A stretch of 64,000 nt of DNA from positions 62,001 through 126,000 of the forward strand of contig CAVUAU010000015.1 of the NCBI GenBank assembly GCA_963739625.1, written 5' to 3'. Position numbers and translations under genes: made by a program. Of this stretch, positions 1-7,792 are shown in pieces. A model generated the notes under the pieces. That model was not told the DNA's origin, searched no databases, and worked only from the letters and a program-made list of their open reading frames with translations. Each line of letters opens with the position of its first letter. Position 1 is the stretch's first letter. Source of the DNA: Salinimicrobium sp963739625. GTDB lineage: Bacteria > Bacteroidota > Bacteroidia > Flavobacteriales > Flavobacteriaceae.

Positions 1-132
1 CTCCTGGGTTGGGAACCGAAAGTTTCCCGCAGCGAAGGAATGCAGCGCACTTATGAGTATTTCAAGAGCCTAAGTGAGGAGGAACTCAATCGAAGTGAAC
101 ACAAGGATTTTTCCAAACACATTAGAAAATAG
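1..132 (+). CDS. C-terminal end of an NAD-dependent sugar epimerase/dehydratase, probably UDP-glucuronate decarboxylase (partial)
   Basis: The first 43 codons of the window are open in frame 1 and end at a TAG at 130-132. The visible peptide contains LGWEPKVSRSEGMQRTYEY, the terminal helix pattern (LGWxPx...GxxxTxxYF) found at the end of UDP-glucuronate decarboxylases and related extended SDR enzymes. The catalytic part lies outside the window. It is followed 57 nt later by a glycosyltransferase on the same strand and then a CapK-like gene, which fits a surface polysaccharide locus where such an enzyme would supply UDP-xylose. The exact substrate cannot be read from this tail; another NDP-sugar epimerase is possible. 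Confidence 0.6.
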   Translation, partial: LLGWEPKVSRSEGMQRTYEYFKSLSEEELNRSEHKDFSKHIRK

Positions 133-189
133 CTTTTTTGGCAGAAGTATAAAAATTGTTATAATGGCCACTCCTAAAAAAGGCCTTTG

Positions 190-963
190 ATGAATAATCC
201 TCTGGTATCTGTGATCATGCCGGCTTATAATGCCGAAGCTTTTATTGCTGAAAGCATTGCCTCTGTGCAGCAGCAAACCTATGAAAACTGGGAGCTGCTA
301 ATCATTGATGATGCATCAAAAGATCGAACTTTAGAGGTAATAGAAAAATTCAGGAATAAAGATAAACGAGTGCAGCTGCACCGTTTGCCCACCAATCAGG
401 GAGCGGGATTTGCCCGTAACATTGGTATAAAAGCCTCAAAAGGGGATTTTATCTCTTTTCTTGATGCAGATGACCTTTGGCAACCCGAAAAGCTGCAAAA
501 ACAGCTTGATTTTATGCGGGAGCAGCAGGTACATGTTTGTTATTCCAGCTATGCACTTATTGATGAAGCCGGCCAGCCGCTCAATAGGACGGTTAAGGCT
601 CTTAAGAAATTACCGTTTAAAAAGCTGTTGCGCGCCAATTATGTTGGCAATCTTACCGGAATTTACAACGCCGGGGAACTTGGCAAGATCTATTGTCCGC
701 TCATTAGGAAGAGGCAGGATTGGGGGCTATGGCTGCTGGCGGTTCGCGACGCGAATGGTGCAAAAGGAATCCAGGAATCACTTGCGAAATACAGGGTTCG
801 GGAAAACTCCATTTCACGGAACAAGTGGGAAATGCTAGGCTACAACTACAAAGTCTATAGAAAAGTGCTGGAATTCTCTGCTCTAAAAAGCTGTTTTTGG
901 ATGCTCTTGTTTCTCTGGGAGCAGTTCTTCGTGAAAAGCCGGCAAACCACTGCCTCAGAATAG
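190..963 (+). CDS. Glycosyltransferase family 2 (GT-A fold)
   Basis: A 257-residue inverting glycosyltransferase expected to act on the cytoplasmic side of the inner membrane during surface polysaccharide assembly. The N-terminus PLVSVIMPAYNAE is the typical GT2 nucleotide-binding strand; DDASKD lies near residues 40-45 and the metal-binding DADD near 92-95. The C-terminus has a hydrophobic aromatic helix that may associate with the membrane. A TTG immediately precedes the ATG at 190; I chose the ATG. The last 9 nt overlap the 3' end of the convergent CapK-like gene. Donor and acceptor sugars cannot be predicted. Confidence 0.88.
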   Translation: MNNPLVSVIMPAYNAEAFIAESIASVQQQTYENWELLIIDDASKDRTLEVIEKFRNKDKRVQLHRLPTNQGAGFARNIGIKASKGDFISFLDADDLWQPEKLQKQLDFMREQQVHVCYSSYALIDEAGQPLNRTVKALKKLPFKKLLRANYVGNLTGIYNAGELGKIYCPLIRKRQDWGLWLLAVRDANGAKGIQESLAKYRVRENSISRNKWEMLGYNYKVYRKVLEFSALKSCFWMLLFLWEQFFVKSRQTTASE

Positions 964-2262
964 GGTTTCAAACTGCTTGAGCTTGCCTCTCTGGCTGCGC
1001 TTGAGGATCTTTTTGTGTTCAAATTCAACTTTTAGCCCTTCTTCCAGATAGGTGACCATTGCTGAAAGAATTTTCTTTCTTTTTTCCGGATTCAACGCTT
1101 TTTCTGAAACATAAATGATCCTGAAACTGCCTTTTTCAGTTTGTTGTACCACAAATTCCTTGATCTGTCCCTCGTCTTCTATGATGCTTTTGGTCACGTA
1201 GTAGAATGTGAGGCCGGGTACCACCTTTCCGCTTGGCAAGACCGCCACGTCATTGGTTCGGCCTAAAAGCTGCTCTAAAACGGGCTTTTTGGCACTGCTG
1301 TTTTTGGAAAGACTTCCCGTGTCGCCAATGTCATATCTTATAAAAGGATGGGCACGATTGTAGAGCGAGGTAATTACAATACGACCCTGTTCCCCCTTAG
1401 GCACAGGCCGGTCGTTCTCATCCAGGATCTCCACGAGCATGGTCTCACTGTTGAGGATCCATTCCCCTTTTTTATTTTGAAAAGCGAGTAGGCCTAATTC
1501 ACTGGCCCCATACTCATTCACCACCGCAACCCCAAACTGTTTTTCGAGCAACTCCTTATCCTCCCTAAAGAACATCTCGCTGGTAACGATACACAGCCGT
1601 AGCTGCGGACAAATCTCTTTAAGAATGATATTTTTCTTCTGAAGAAATTTTGCAAACAGTACAATGGAACTGGTGTAACCGTTGATGTAGTTGAATTTCT
1701 TCTTGTGAAAGTCCTGCAGGAATTCTTCCATTTTTTCTTCGCTGAGGTCGAAAATGGGAAACCTGTACCTAAATCCAAACCTGTCTTTTAGACGCTCCCT
1801 GAAGTATCCAAACTTGTCGAGCGGAATTCCGTAGAAACGGGCCTGCACAGACCTGTCGAGGTCAATCCCGTACCAGCGGTATCTGTCATTGAACTCGGCC
1901 CATGAAAGGGCGTGACAAAATCTGTCTTTGGCAAAAATAAAGGGATGGCCACTGGACCCGGAAGTTTTTCCTACGTAGACATTCTTTGAATTGAAACCTT
2001 TGCTAAAGCGCTCCTCCAGCGGTCGCTGGAGATCGGCTTTTTTCATCACCGGCACCTCATCCCAAACGGAAAAATCTTTGCTTCCGAAGAAAGACCTGTA
2101 GAAATCATTCTTTTGAAGGTGATATCTTACTATTTCCTGCTTTTTGGCATCAACATAGGCGGCGTATTCCTCTTCGGGAACAGCCTTGATCTCCTCCAGC
2201 GTGTTTTTCGCTTTTCTAATGGGGAACCTGTTGAGTTGTAATGAGAGACTAAACCAATTCAA
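955..2262 (-). CDS. CapK-like adenylate-forming protein (phenylacetate-CoA ligase superfamily)
   Basis: A 435-residue protein of the ANL superfamily in the CapK / coenzyme F390 synthetase-like branch often found in capsule and exopolysaccharide loci. The phosphate-binding loop KTSGSSGHPF is near residues 99-108, the adenylate-binding NEYGASELG near 249-257, and YDIGDTG further on. CapK proteins have no well established reaction; activation and transfer of an acyl group to a polysaccharide is a common suggestion. It converges on and overlaps the GT2 gene by 9 nt and diverges from purD. A near-consensus -7 box (TATCTTTC on the minus strand) lies just upstream. Confidence 0.82.
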   Translation of the reverse strand: MNWFSLSLQLNRFPIRKAKNTLEEIKAVPEEEYAAYVDAKKQEIVRYHLQKNDFYRSFFGSKDFSVWDEVPVMKKADLQRPLEERFSKGFNSKNVYVGKTSGSSGHPFIFAKDRFCHALSWAEFNDRYRWYGIDLDRSVQARFYGIPLDKFGYFRERLKDRFGFRYRFPIFDLSEEKMEEFLQDFHKKKFNYINGYTSSIVLFAKFLQKKNIILKEICPQLRLCIVTSEMFFREDKELLEKQFGVAVVNEYGASELGLLAFQNKKGEWILNSETMLVEILDENDRPVPKGEQGRIVITSLYNRAHPFIRYDIGDTGSLSKNSSAKKPVLEQLLGRTNDVAVLPSGKVVPGLTFYYVTKSIIEDEGQIKEFVVQQTEKGSFRIIYVSEKALNPEKRKKILSAMVTYLEEGLKVEFEHKKILKRSQRGKLKQFETLF

Positions 2263-2320
2263 TAGTTGAAAGATAACGGTTTTTTATGCCAATAAGTTGG
2301 TGCTTCAATTTACAAACATT

Positions 2321-2328
2321 TATTTTTG
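2321..2328 (+). promoter_or_regulatory. Bacteroidota -7 promoter box for purD
   Basis: TATTTTTG matches the TAnnTTTG consensus of the primary sigma factor of Bacteroidota. A TTGG at 2298-2301 is about 20 bp upstream, the usual place of the -33 element, and purD starts 25 nt downstream. Confidence 0.55.
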
Positions 2329-2352
2329 AGGCAAGAATTAAAATAAGCACCT

Positions 2353-3627
2353 ATGAATATTCTCATCCTTGGCTCGGGAGGCCGCGAACACAGCTTCGCC
2401 CACATGATCTCCAAAAGCCCCAATTGCGACAATCTTTTTGTGGCTCCCGGGAATGCCGGTACTTCAAAAATAGCAACAAATATCACTCTTAAGCCCACAG
2501 ATTTTGAGGCGGTAAAGAAAACGGTGCTTCAGGAAAAGATAGAAATGCTCGTCGTGGGCCCCGAGGATCCTTTGGTGCAGGGGATCGCTGACTTTTTCGC
2601 GCAGGATGAGGAGCTGAAAAATGTCGCGGTGATTGGCCCTTCCAAGCGGGGTGCATTGCTTGAAGGCAGTAAAGAGCGGGCAAAAGAATTCATGTTGATG
2701 CACAACATTCCCACTGCTGCATACGAAAGTTTCACCAAAGAAAGCATTGCTGCCGGGAAAGCTTTTCTGGAAACCCTCAAATCTCCTTACGTACTTAAAG
2801 CCGATGGCCTGGCTGCGGGAAAAGGGGTTTTGATCCTCGATGATGTTGAAGAGGCCAAGCAGGAGCTGGAGAACATGCTTACCGGAGATAAATTTGGTCC
2901 TGCCGGGGCAAAAGTGGTCATAGAGGAATTCCTGAACGGGATCGAATTAAGTGTTTTTGTGCTTACTGATGGCGAAAATTACATCACGCTGCCTACAGCC
3001 AAAGATTATAAACGAATTGGTGAAGGCGACACCGGCCTCAACACCGGCGGTATGGGCGCTATTTCACCCGTGCCTTTTGCCAATGAGGCCTTTATGCAAA
3101 AAGTAGAGTCCAGGATCATCAAGCCTACAGTTGAGGGTATCAAGAAGGAAGATATCGACTATACCGGCTTTATTTTTATTGGTCTTATCAAAGTAGGAGA
3201 GGAGCCTTATGTCATAGAATATAACGTGCGAATGGGAGATCCCGAGACCGAAGTTGTGCTGCCACGTATTGAGACAGATCTTGTGGAGCTGCTGCAAAAA
3301 GCTGCTGAAGGTAAGCTTAACGAAGTTGAACTTCGGGTAAAGAAAGAAGCTGCAGCTACAGTAATGCTGGTTTCAGGAGGTTATCCTGAAGCTTATGAAA
3401 AAGGCAAGGAAATTTCAGGCTTTGAAGAGGTGAAAGATTCCATTGTTTTTCACGCGGGTACTTCCGAAGAAAATGGAAAGATCCTCACCAATGGTGGACG
3501 GGTACTGGCAATTACCTCCTTTGGGGACACTTACGAACAGGCACTAAAAAAATCTTACCAAAATGCAGATAAACTTCATTTCGATAAGATGTATTTTAGA
3601 AAAGATCTGGGTTTTGACCTGTCTTAG
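2353..3627 (+). CDS. purD: Phosphoribosylamine--glycine ligase (GAR synthetase)
   Basis: A 424-residue cytosolic enzyme that joins phosphoribosylamine and glycine with ATP, the second step of de novo purine synthesis. The N-terminus LILGSGGREHSFA is the family signature, followed by an ATP-grasp core (KADGLAAGKGV, VVIEEFLNG, NTGGMGAISP, EYNVRMGDPE) and the C-terminal GARS domain with GGRVLAIT. Length is normal. It is preceded by its own promoter box and its stop overlaps the stop of the convergent small membrane protein gene by 4 nt. Confidence 0.97.
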   Translation: MNILILGSGGREHSFAHMISKSPNCDNLFVAPGNAGTSKIATNITLKPTDFEAVKKTVLQEKIEMLVVGPEDPLVQGIADFFAQDEELKNVAVIGPSKRGALLEGSKERAKEFMLMHNIPTAAYESFTKESIAAGKAFLETLKSPYVLKADGLAAGKGVLILDDVEEAKQELENMLTGDKFGPAGAKVVIEEFLNGIELSVFVLTDGENYITLPTAKDYKRIGEGDTGLNTGGMGAISPVPFANEAFMQKVESRIIKPTVEGIKKEDIDYTGFIFIGLIKVGEEPYVIEYNVRMGDPETEVVLPRIETDLVELLQKAAEGKLNEVELRVKKEAAATVMLVSGGYPEAYEKGKEISGFEEVKDSIVFHAGTSEENGKILTNGGRVLAITSFGDTYEQALKKSYQNADKLHFDKMYFRKDLGFDLS

Positions 3628-3836
3628 CGTGCAGAATAATCGTAGTCGTCTTCATTCTCGAAGCTGTTCAATTGCTTCATCCAGTAGAAGAAAGCTGCAA
3701 AACCAATAATGATAAACAGCCAGTTCACGGCACTTGCTGCCCACCAGCTGTCAAGTTCCAGGCTGCGCAGGTAATCTAGTGGCTGAAATGCAAAATCTTC
3801 AAAAAACGACTGTATGCCTTCGAAAAAATCCCTCAT
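3624..3836 (-). CDS. Small conserved flavobacterial membrane protein (DUF6341-like)
   Basis: A 70-residue protein starting MRDFFEGIQSFFED, with one hydrophobic segment (WLFIIIGFAAFFYWM) and an acidic tail. The reading frame stays open to 3911, but I place the start at 3836 because a -7 box (TATTTTTG, minus strand, 3857-3864) lies just upstream of this ATG and the longer version would run into the divergent neighbour. It resembles the small proteins annotated as DUF6341 in flavobacteria, usually beside the next gene. Function is unknown; the family assignment is from memory. Confidence 0.72.
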   Translation of the reverse strand: MRDFFEGIQSFFEDFAFQPLDYLRSLELDSWWAASAVNWLFIIIGFAAFFYWMKQLNSFENEDDYDYSAR

Positions 3837-3856
3837 TGTGTTTAATTTTAGAATCA

Positions 3857-3864
3857 CAAAAATA
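3857..3864 (-). promoter_or_regulatory. -7 promoter box for the small membrane protein gene
   Basis: Read on the minus strand the bases are TATTTTTG, a full match to TAnnTTTG, 21 nt upstream of the ATG at 3836. This box is the main reason for rejecting the longer start at 3911. Confidence 0.5.
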
Positions 3865-3876
3865 TAAAAAACCCGT

Positions 3877-4803
3877 ATGTTAACAAGCTTTTTTAGCAAA
3901 TCAAGGCCCATTAACTTTATCCTGGTCGCCTTTTACATCCTGGTTTTTTACCTGCTTTTCAACTTCAACAGGCTTTTTTTGTCGCCTTTTTCCGTGATCC
4001 TTGAAGAAACAGGAATCCTTTTGATTATCCTGTTAAGTGTATTCCTGGTAAATTTTGTTTCGGGAAGAAATGAGCTTACCGGCAGGAATGCGTTCAAAAC
4101 CGTGCTTTTTGGAGGGTTCATCTGCATGTTTCCGGCGGTGCTGAGAAACAATCCGGTCATTATGGCCAATCTTTTTGTGCTGTTAGGGCTAAGGCGCATT
4201 GTGAGCCTAAGGTCCCAACGGGAAACGGTGCAAAAGATCTTTGATGCAACCTTTTGGATTGGAATTGCCTCGCTCTTTTACTTCTGGAGCATTCTTTTTC
4301 TCTTCCTGGCGTACTTTGGAATCCTTGTGCATGTAGGGCACAGGTTCAAAAACTGGTTGGTGCCTCTCATAGCAATATTGACGCTGGTTTCCCTTGTTAC
4401 CTGCGGAAGCTTGTTGCTCAATGACAGTTTCTACACGCTCTCTGACTGGTTTGTCCAGAGCAATTTTGACTTTACGGCTTACCGAACACCTGCACTGTTA
4501 GTGCCTGTGGCGTTTTTGTTCGCGCTCATGATATGGTCTTCCTTTTTTTACATCTCAGTCATTCAAAAAGCCGGCACTACCGTCAAAAGTTCACTCTTTA
4601 TGATCCTTTTGATGCTGTTTCTCTCCCTGAGCCTTGCTGTACTCGCACCTACAAAAGACAGTAGCGAACTTTTGTTTTCTTTTGCCCCGCTGGCCATCAT
4701 TGTCACCAATTATTTCCAGGTGACCCGCGATAAGTGGTTCAAAGAGATCCTGCTTATCCTGGTGGTGGTGCTTCCGGTGCTGCTGTGGATATTGTTTGCC
4801 TAA
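3877..4803 (+). CDS. Polytopic membrane protein (DUF6427-like)
   Basis: A 308-residue integral membrane protein with about eight to nine hydrophobic segments spread over its whole length and almost no soluble domain. It starts MLTSFFSKSRPINFIL, which matches my recollection of the flavobacterial DUF6427 family, and it is divergently paired with a DUF6341-like gene as is usual for that family. No catalytic or transport motif is recognisable. Its physical linkage to purD and glycosyltransferase genes suggests an envelope role, but that is only inference. Confidence 0.75.
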   Translation: MLTSFFSKSRPINFILVAFYILVFYLLFNFNRLFLSPFSVILEETGILLIILLSVFLVNFVSGRNELTGRNAFKTVLFGGFICMFPAVLRNNPVIMANLFVLLGLRRIVSLRSQRETVQKIFDATFWIGIASLFYFWSILFLFLAYFGILVHVGHRFKNWLVPLIAILTLVSLVTCGSLLLNDSFYTLSDWFVQSNFDFTAYRTPALLVPVAFLFALMIWSSFFYISVIQKAGTTVKSSLFMILLMLFLSLSLAVLAPTKDSSELLFSFAPLAIIVTNYFQVTRDKWFKEILLILVVVLPVLLWILFA

Positions 4804-4844
4804 GTCTTCTGCGGAAGCCTGCTTCAGAAAACCTAAAAATCTAA

Positions 4845-4852
4845 TACCTTTG
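4845..4852 (+). promoter_or_regulatory. -7 promoter box for the DUF4254/GT9 pair
   Basis: TACCTTTG matches TAnnTTTG. It lies 65 nt upstream of the ATG at 4918. The intervening leader contains a partial inverted repeat (TTTCTGAAATTGCTTCAGAAA). Confidence 0.6.
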
Positions 4853-4917
4853 CAAATCGAGAGTTTTTCTGAAATTGCTTCAGAAATTAACATTTTTCAG
4901 AATTAAAAAAGGATACC

Positions 4918-5529
4918 ATGTTTTCAGATAAAGCCAACAAGATCTTCCAGGAGGTGATCGAAAAATACCACGTCATCAACACGGTGGGACAGGATTTTAA
5001 AAATCCTTATGACGAAAATGAGCAGCTGCTCGAGCACCTGTTGTTTAGAAAATGCTGGATAGATACTGTACAGTGGCATTATGAAGACATTATTCGCGAT
5101 CCCAATATCGATCCTGTTGCTGCTTTAAAACTGAAACGCCAAATCGATGCTTCTAACCAGGATCGTACAGATATGGTGGAGTACATTGATAGTTATTTCC
5201 TGGACAAATACAAAGATGTACAGCCAAGACCGGATGCGACAATCAATTCAGAAAGTCCTGCCTGGGCAATTGACCGGCTTTCTATCCTGGCGCTCAAGAT
5301 CTATCATATGAATGAGGAGGCAAACAGGAAAGACGCGACACAGTCTCACATGATGGCTTGTAAAGCCAAGTTGGATATCCTGCTGGAACAGCGTGTGGAC
5401 CTTTCAACGGCAATCAACCAGCTGCTGGACGATATCGAAAATGGCAGGAAGTATATGAAGGTCTATAAACAGATGAAAATGTATAATGACGAGGAACTTA
5501 ATCCTGTGCTGAGAGGTACAAAAAAATAA
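4918..5529 (+). CDS. DUF4254-like protein
   Basis: A 203-residue soluble, mostly helical protein with no signal peptide. The sequence around YDENEQLLEHLLFRKCWIDT and DRTDMVEYID resembles the DUF4254 family, which in Bacteroidota is repeatedly found next to a heptosyltransferase-like GT9 gene, exactly as here (18 nt spacing, same strand). This arrangement suggests a role with lipopolysaccharide core synthesis. There is no recognisable active site, and the protein could be a regulator or an accessory subunit. Confidence 0.8.
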   Translation: MFSDKANKIFQEVIEKYHVINTVGQDFKNPYDENEQLLEHLLFRKCWIDTVQWHYEDIIRDPNIDPVAALKLKRQIDASNQDRTDMVEYIDSYFLDKYKDVQPRPDATINSESPAWAIDRLSILALKIYHMNEEANRKDATQSHMMACKAKLDILLEQRVDLSTAINQLLDDIENGRKYMKVYKQMKMYNDEELNPVLRGTKK

Positions 5530-5547
5530 AATTTCAATACTCGTTCT

Positions 5548-6588
5548 ATGGCGCTTCCAAAGCATATTCTGGTGATAAGACTTTCGGCAATGGGAGATGT
5601 TGCCATGACAGTGCCGGTGATAAAAAGGGTGACCGAACGTTTTCCTGACCTGAAGATCACTTTTTTGACCCGTAGGTTTTTTGCGCCGCTTTTTGAGGAG
5701 CTTCCAAATGTGCAGGTGTATGAAGCCGAAGTGCACGACAGGCACAAAGGAGTGGCCGGTTTGCGCAGGCTTTCTCATGAGTTGCAGGAGCTAGGCATTG
5801 ACGCAGTAGCCGATCTTCACAACGTGCTGCGATCTAATATTCTCAAGGTGTTTTTCCAGATGGCCAATGTGCCCGTGAAACAGATCAACAAGGGGCGCGC
5901 CGAGAAAAAAGCGCTTACAAGGAAGAACAACAAGCTGCTAAAGCCTTTGAAAACCACCCACGAACGCTATGCAGAAGTTTTTGCCAAACTTGGTTTTCCT
6001 ATAGATCTTTCAGAACCGGTTTTCTTACCCCGGCAAAAGATCTCTCGTACCGTGAAGGAACTCGCGGGGGAAGAACCAAGAAAATGGTTAGGCATCGCGC
6101 CTTTCGCCCAACATGAATCAAAAGTTTATCCGGGGGACCTCATGCAGGAGGTTTTACTGAAGCTCGAAAAAGAAGAAAATCTAAAGGTTTTTCTTTTTGG
6201 AGGTGGCGCGAAGGAATGCGGTATTCTCAAAAATTGGGAGCAGCAATACAGTAACGCGGTAAGCCTGGCGGGAAAAGTTTCTTTCGCCGAAGAAGTGGCT
6301 TTTATTTCAAATCTTGATGCCATGCTAGCTATGGACAGTGGCAACGGACATATGGCGGCCAATTTTGGGGTTCCGGTGATCACCATGTTTGGACTGACAC
6401 ATCCTTTCACCGGGTTTGCGCCCTTTGGACAGCCCAGTTCCAACTGGATCCTGCCAGATCTGGAGAAGTATCCCGCCATTCCCACTTCAATCTATGGAAA
6501 AAACATTCCCGGAGGCTATGAAGAGGTGATGCGAAGCATTCCGCCGCAAACGGTCGTGCAAAAGGTAAAAGAGGTACTAAGCCTGTAA
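5548..6588 (+). CDS. Glycosyltransferase family 9 (lipopolysaccharide heptosyltransferase-like)
   Basis: A 346-residue GT-B fold enzyme. The N-terminus HILVIRLSAMGDVAMTVPV is the classic heptosyltransferase start (xRxSxxGDxxxTxP), and the C-terminal half has the nucleotide-binding pattern LAMDSGNGHMAANFGVPVITMFG with THPF after it. It should transfer a heptose or similar sugar to the lipid A-core in the cytoplasm. It is transcribed with the DUF4254-like gene and ends in a strong bidirectional hairpin. The precise acceptor is not predictable. Confidence 0.9.
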   Translation: MALPKHILVIRLSAMGDVAMTVPVIKRVTERFPDLKITFLTRRFFAPLFEELPNVQVYEAEVHDRHKGVAGLRRLSHELQELGIDAVADLHNVLRSNILKVFFQMANVPVKQINKGRAEKKALTRKNNKLLKPLKTTHERYAEVFAKLGFPIDLSEPVFLPRQKISRTVKELAGEEPRKWLGIAPFAQHESKVYPGDLMQEVLLKLEKEENLKVFLFGGGAKECGILKNWEQQYSNAVSLAGKVSFAEEVAFISNLDAMLAMDSGNGHMAANFGVPVITMFGLTHPFTGFAPFGQPSSNWILPDLEKYPAIPTSIYGKNIPGGYEEVMRSIPPQTVVQKVKEVLSL

Positions 6589-6593
6589 AAACA

Positions 6594-6626
6594 AAGGCTC
6601 TCAAAAATGCCATTTTTGAGAGCCTT
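6594..6626. terminator. Bidirectional terminator between GT9 and the reductase gene
   Basis: A perfect 16-bp inverted repeat with a one-base centre, AAGGCTCTCAAAAATG facing CATTTTTGAGAGCCTT, lies between two convergent genes. A/T-rich flanks occur on both sides. Its core is the recurring TCAAAAATGnCATTTTTGA element discussed in the findings. Confidence 0.8.
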
Positions 6627-6648
6627 CAAAATTTATTCTTCAGGAATT

Positions 6649-7701
6649 CTAAACGTCGTCGTAATCTACTTTTAAGGTAGGCGTGGTAGGATGCGCCTGG
6701 CAGGTTAGCACGAGGCCTTCTTCGATCTCACTGTCTACAAGAATAGAATTCTTTTCCATTTCAGCTTTTCCTTCGACGATGCGGGCAACGCAACTGCTGC
6801 AAATACCGCCCTGGCAGCTGTAAGGCACATCCAGCCCATGATCCAGAGCAGCCTGTAGCACGGTTTTGTTCTTAGGCATGTTAAAAGATGTTTCCTCGTC
6901 ATCAACAGTGATGGTTAGAGAAGTCTCGCCTTCAAGATTAGATGTTACTTCGCCTTCCACTTCAGACCTGAACAATTCAAAAAGGATCTTTTCTTTTTGG
7001 ATCCCATTCTGGATGAGGATCTCTGTGACATTGTTGATCATTTCTTCCGGTCCACAAAGGTAGAAATCGGTAAAGCTTACATCTTTGAACCTGTTTTTGA
7101 TCACATAATTAACCGTACTGGTATCGATCCTTCCGTAGTGAGATTTTTCCTCTTTCGTTTGGCTGTAAACAAATTCGATAAAAAGCCTGTCCGGGTGCTC
7201 CATTTGCAGTTCGAGCAGTTGCTTAAAAAAGATGGTTTCGGCAGGGGTTTTATTACCGTAGACCAGGACAAAACGGGAATGCTTTTCATTTTCCAGGACA
7301 CTCTTTACAATTGAAAGTACCGGGGTGATACCGCTGCCGGCAGCAAAAGAGGCATAGTAGCGTGGTTGTTCATCATGTTTGGGTTCAAAAACAAACTTCC
7401 CCTCTGGCGGATGCACTTCCAACACGTCACCGGCCTTGAGTTTATTGTTGGCGATGACAGAGAAAGTCCCGTTTTCCACCTCTTTTACAGTGACTTTGAA
7501 AGTGGGTTCATTAGGAGAAGTACAAATGGAGTATGACCTCCTTATCTCTTTGCCGTCAACCTGGGTTCTTATAGTGATATACTGGCCGGCGGTGAAAGAA
7601 AATTCTTCTTTTAGGTCTTCAGGTATTTCAAATTCCAGGCTTACGGCCTGCTCGGTTTCCCGAATTACGTCTTTAATCTTTAGAGGAAAAAACTTACTCA
7701 T
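6649..7701 (-). CDS. Ferredoxin-NAD(P)H reductase with C-terminal 2Fe-2S domain (PaaE/Hmp-like)
   Basis: A 350-residue electron-transfer flavoprotein. Domains in order are the FAD-binding domain (RSYSICTSP near residues 55-63), the NAD(P)-binding domain (ASFAAGSGITPVLSI, then FYLCGPEEMI) and a plant-type ferredoxin domain from about residue 265 with YSCQGGICSSC and a distal Cys in LTCQAHP, giving the four 2Fe-2S ligands. It resembles PaaE, the reductase of phenylacetyl-CoA epoxidase, but no paa oxygenase genes are nearby, so a general reductase for an oxygenase or desaturase is more likely. It has its own promoter box and is divergent from the ABC exporter pair. Confidence 0.88.
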   Translation of the reverse strand: MSKFFPLKIKDVIRETEQAVSLEFEIPEDLKEEFSFTAGQYITIRTQVDGKEIRRSYSICTSPNEPTFKVTVKEVENGTFSVIANNKLKAGDVLEVHPPEGKFVFEPKHDEQPRYYASFAAGSGITPVLSIVKSVLENEKHSRFVLVYGNKTPAETIFFKQLLELQMEHPDRLFIEFVYSQTKEEKSHYGRIDTSTVNYVIKNRFKDVSFTDFYLCGPEEMINNVTEILIQNGIQKEKILFELFRSEVEGEVTSNLEGETSLTITVDDEETSFNMPKNKTVLQAALDHGLDVPYSCQGGICSSCVARIVEGKAEMEKNSILVDSEIEEGLVLTCQAHPTTPTLKVDYDDV

Positions 7702-7718
7702 TATTCTGTATTTACCGG

Positions 7719-7726
7719 CAAAAGTA
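7719..7726 (-). promoter_or_regulatory. -7 promoter box for the ferredoxin reductase
   Basis: The minus-strand sequence is TACTTTTG, matching TAnnTTTG, 18 nt upstream of the start at 7701. Confidence 0.55.
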
Positions 7727-7741
7727 CAAACTACAGCAGTT

Positions 7742-7749
7742 TATATTTG
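7742..7749 (+). promoter_or_regulatory. -7 promoter box for the DUF5687/ABC pair
   Basis: TATATTTG matches TAnnTTTG, 44 nt upstream of the ATG at 7793. It stands almost back to back with the box serving the divergent reductase gene, 7719-7726. Confidence 0.55.
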
Positions 7750-7792
7750 TAACAAAATTGTAAATTTCCACACTAGTAAAGAAAGCCTTAGC

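Noticed and set aside
3837..3911. Longer start for the DUF6341-like gene
   Set aside because: It would overlap the divergent gene and the -7 box at 3857-3864; the ATG at 3836 fits both.
6997..7314. Long ORF on the plus strand opposite the reductase gene
   Set aside because: It is a shadow of the reductase coding sequence with no family features or promoter.
7379..7792. Open frame extending the DUF5687-like gene far upstream
   Set aside because: It lies opposite the reductase gene and over its promoter; the conserved protein starts at the ATG at 7793.
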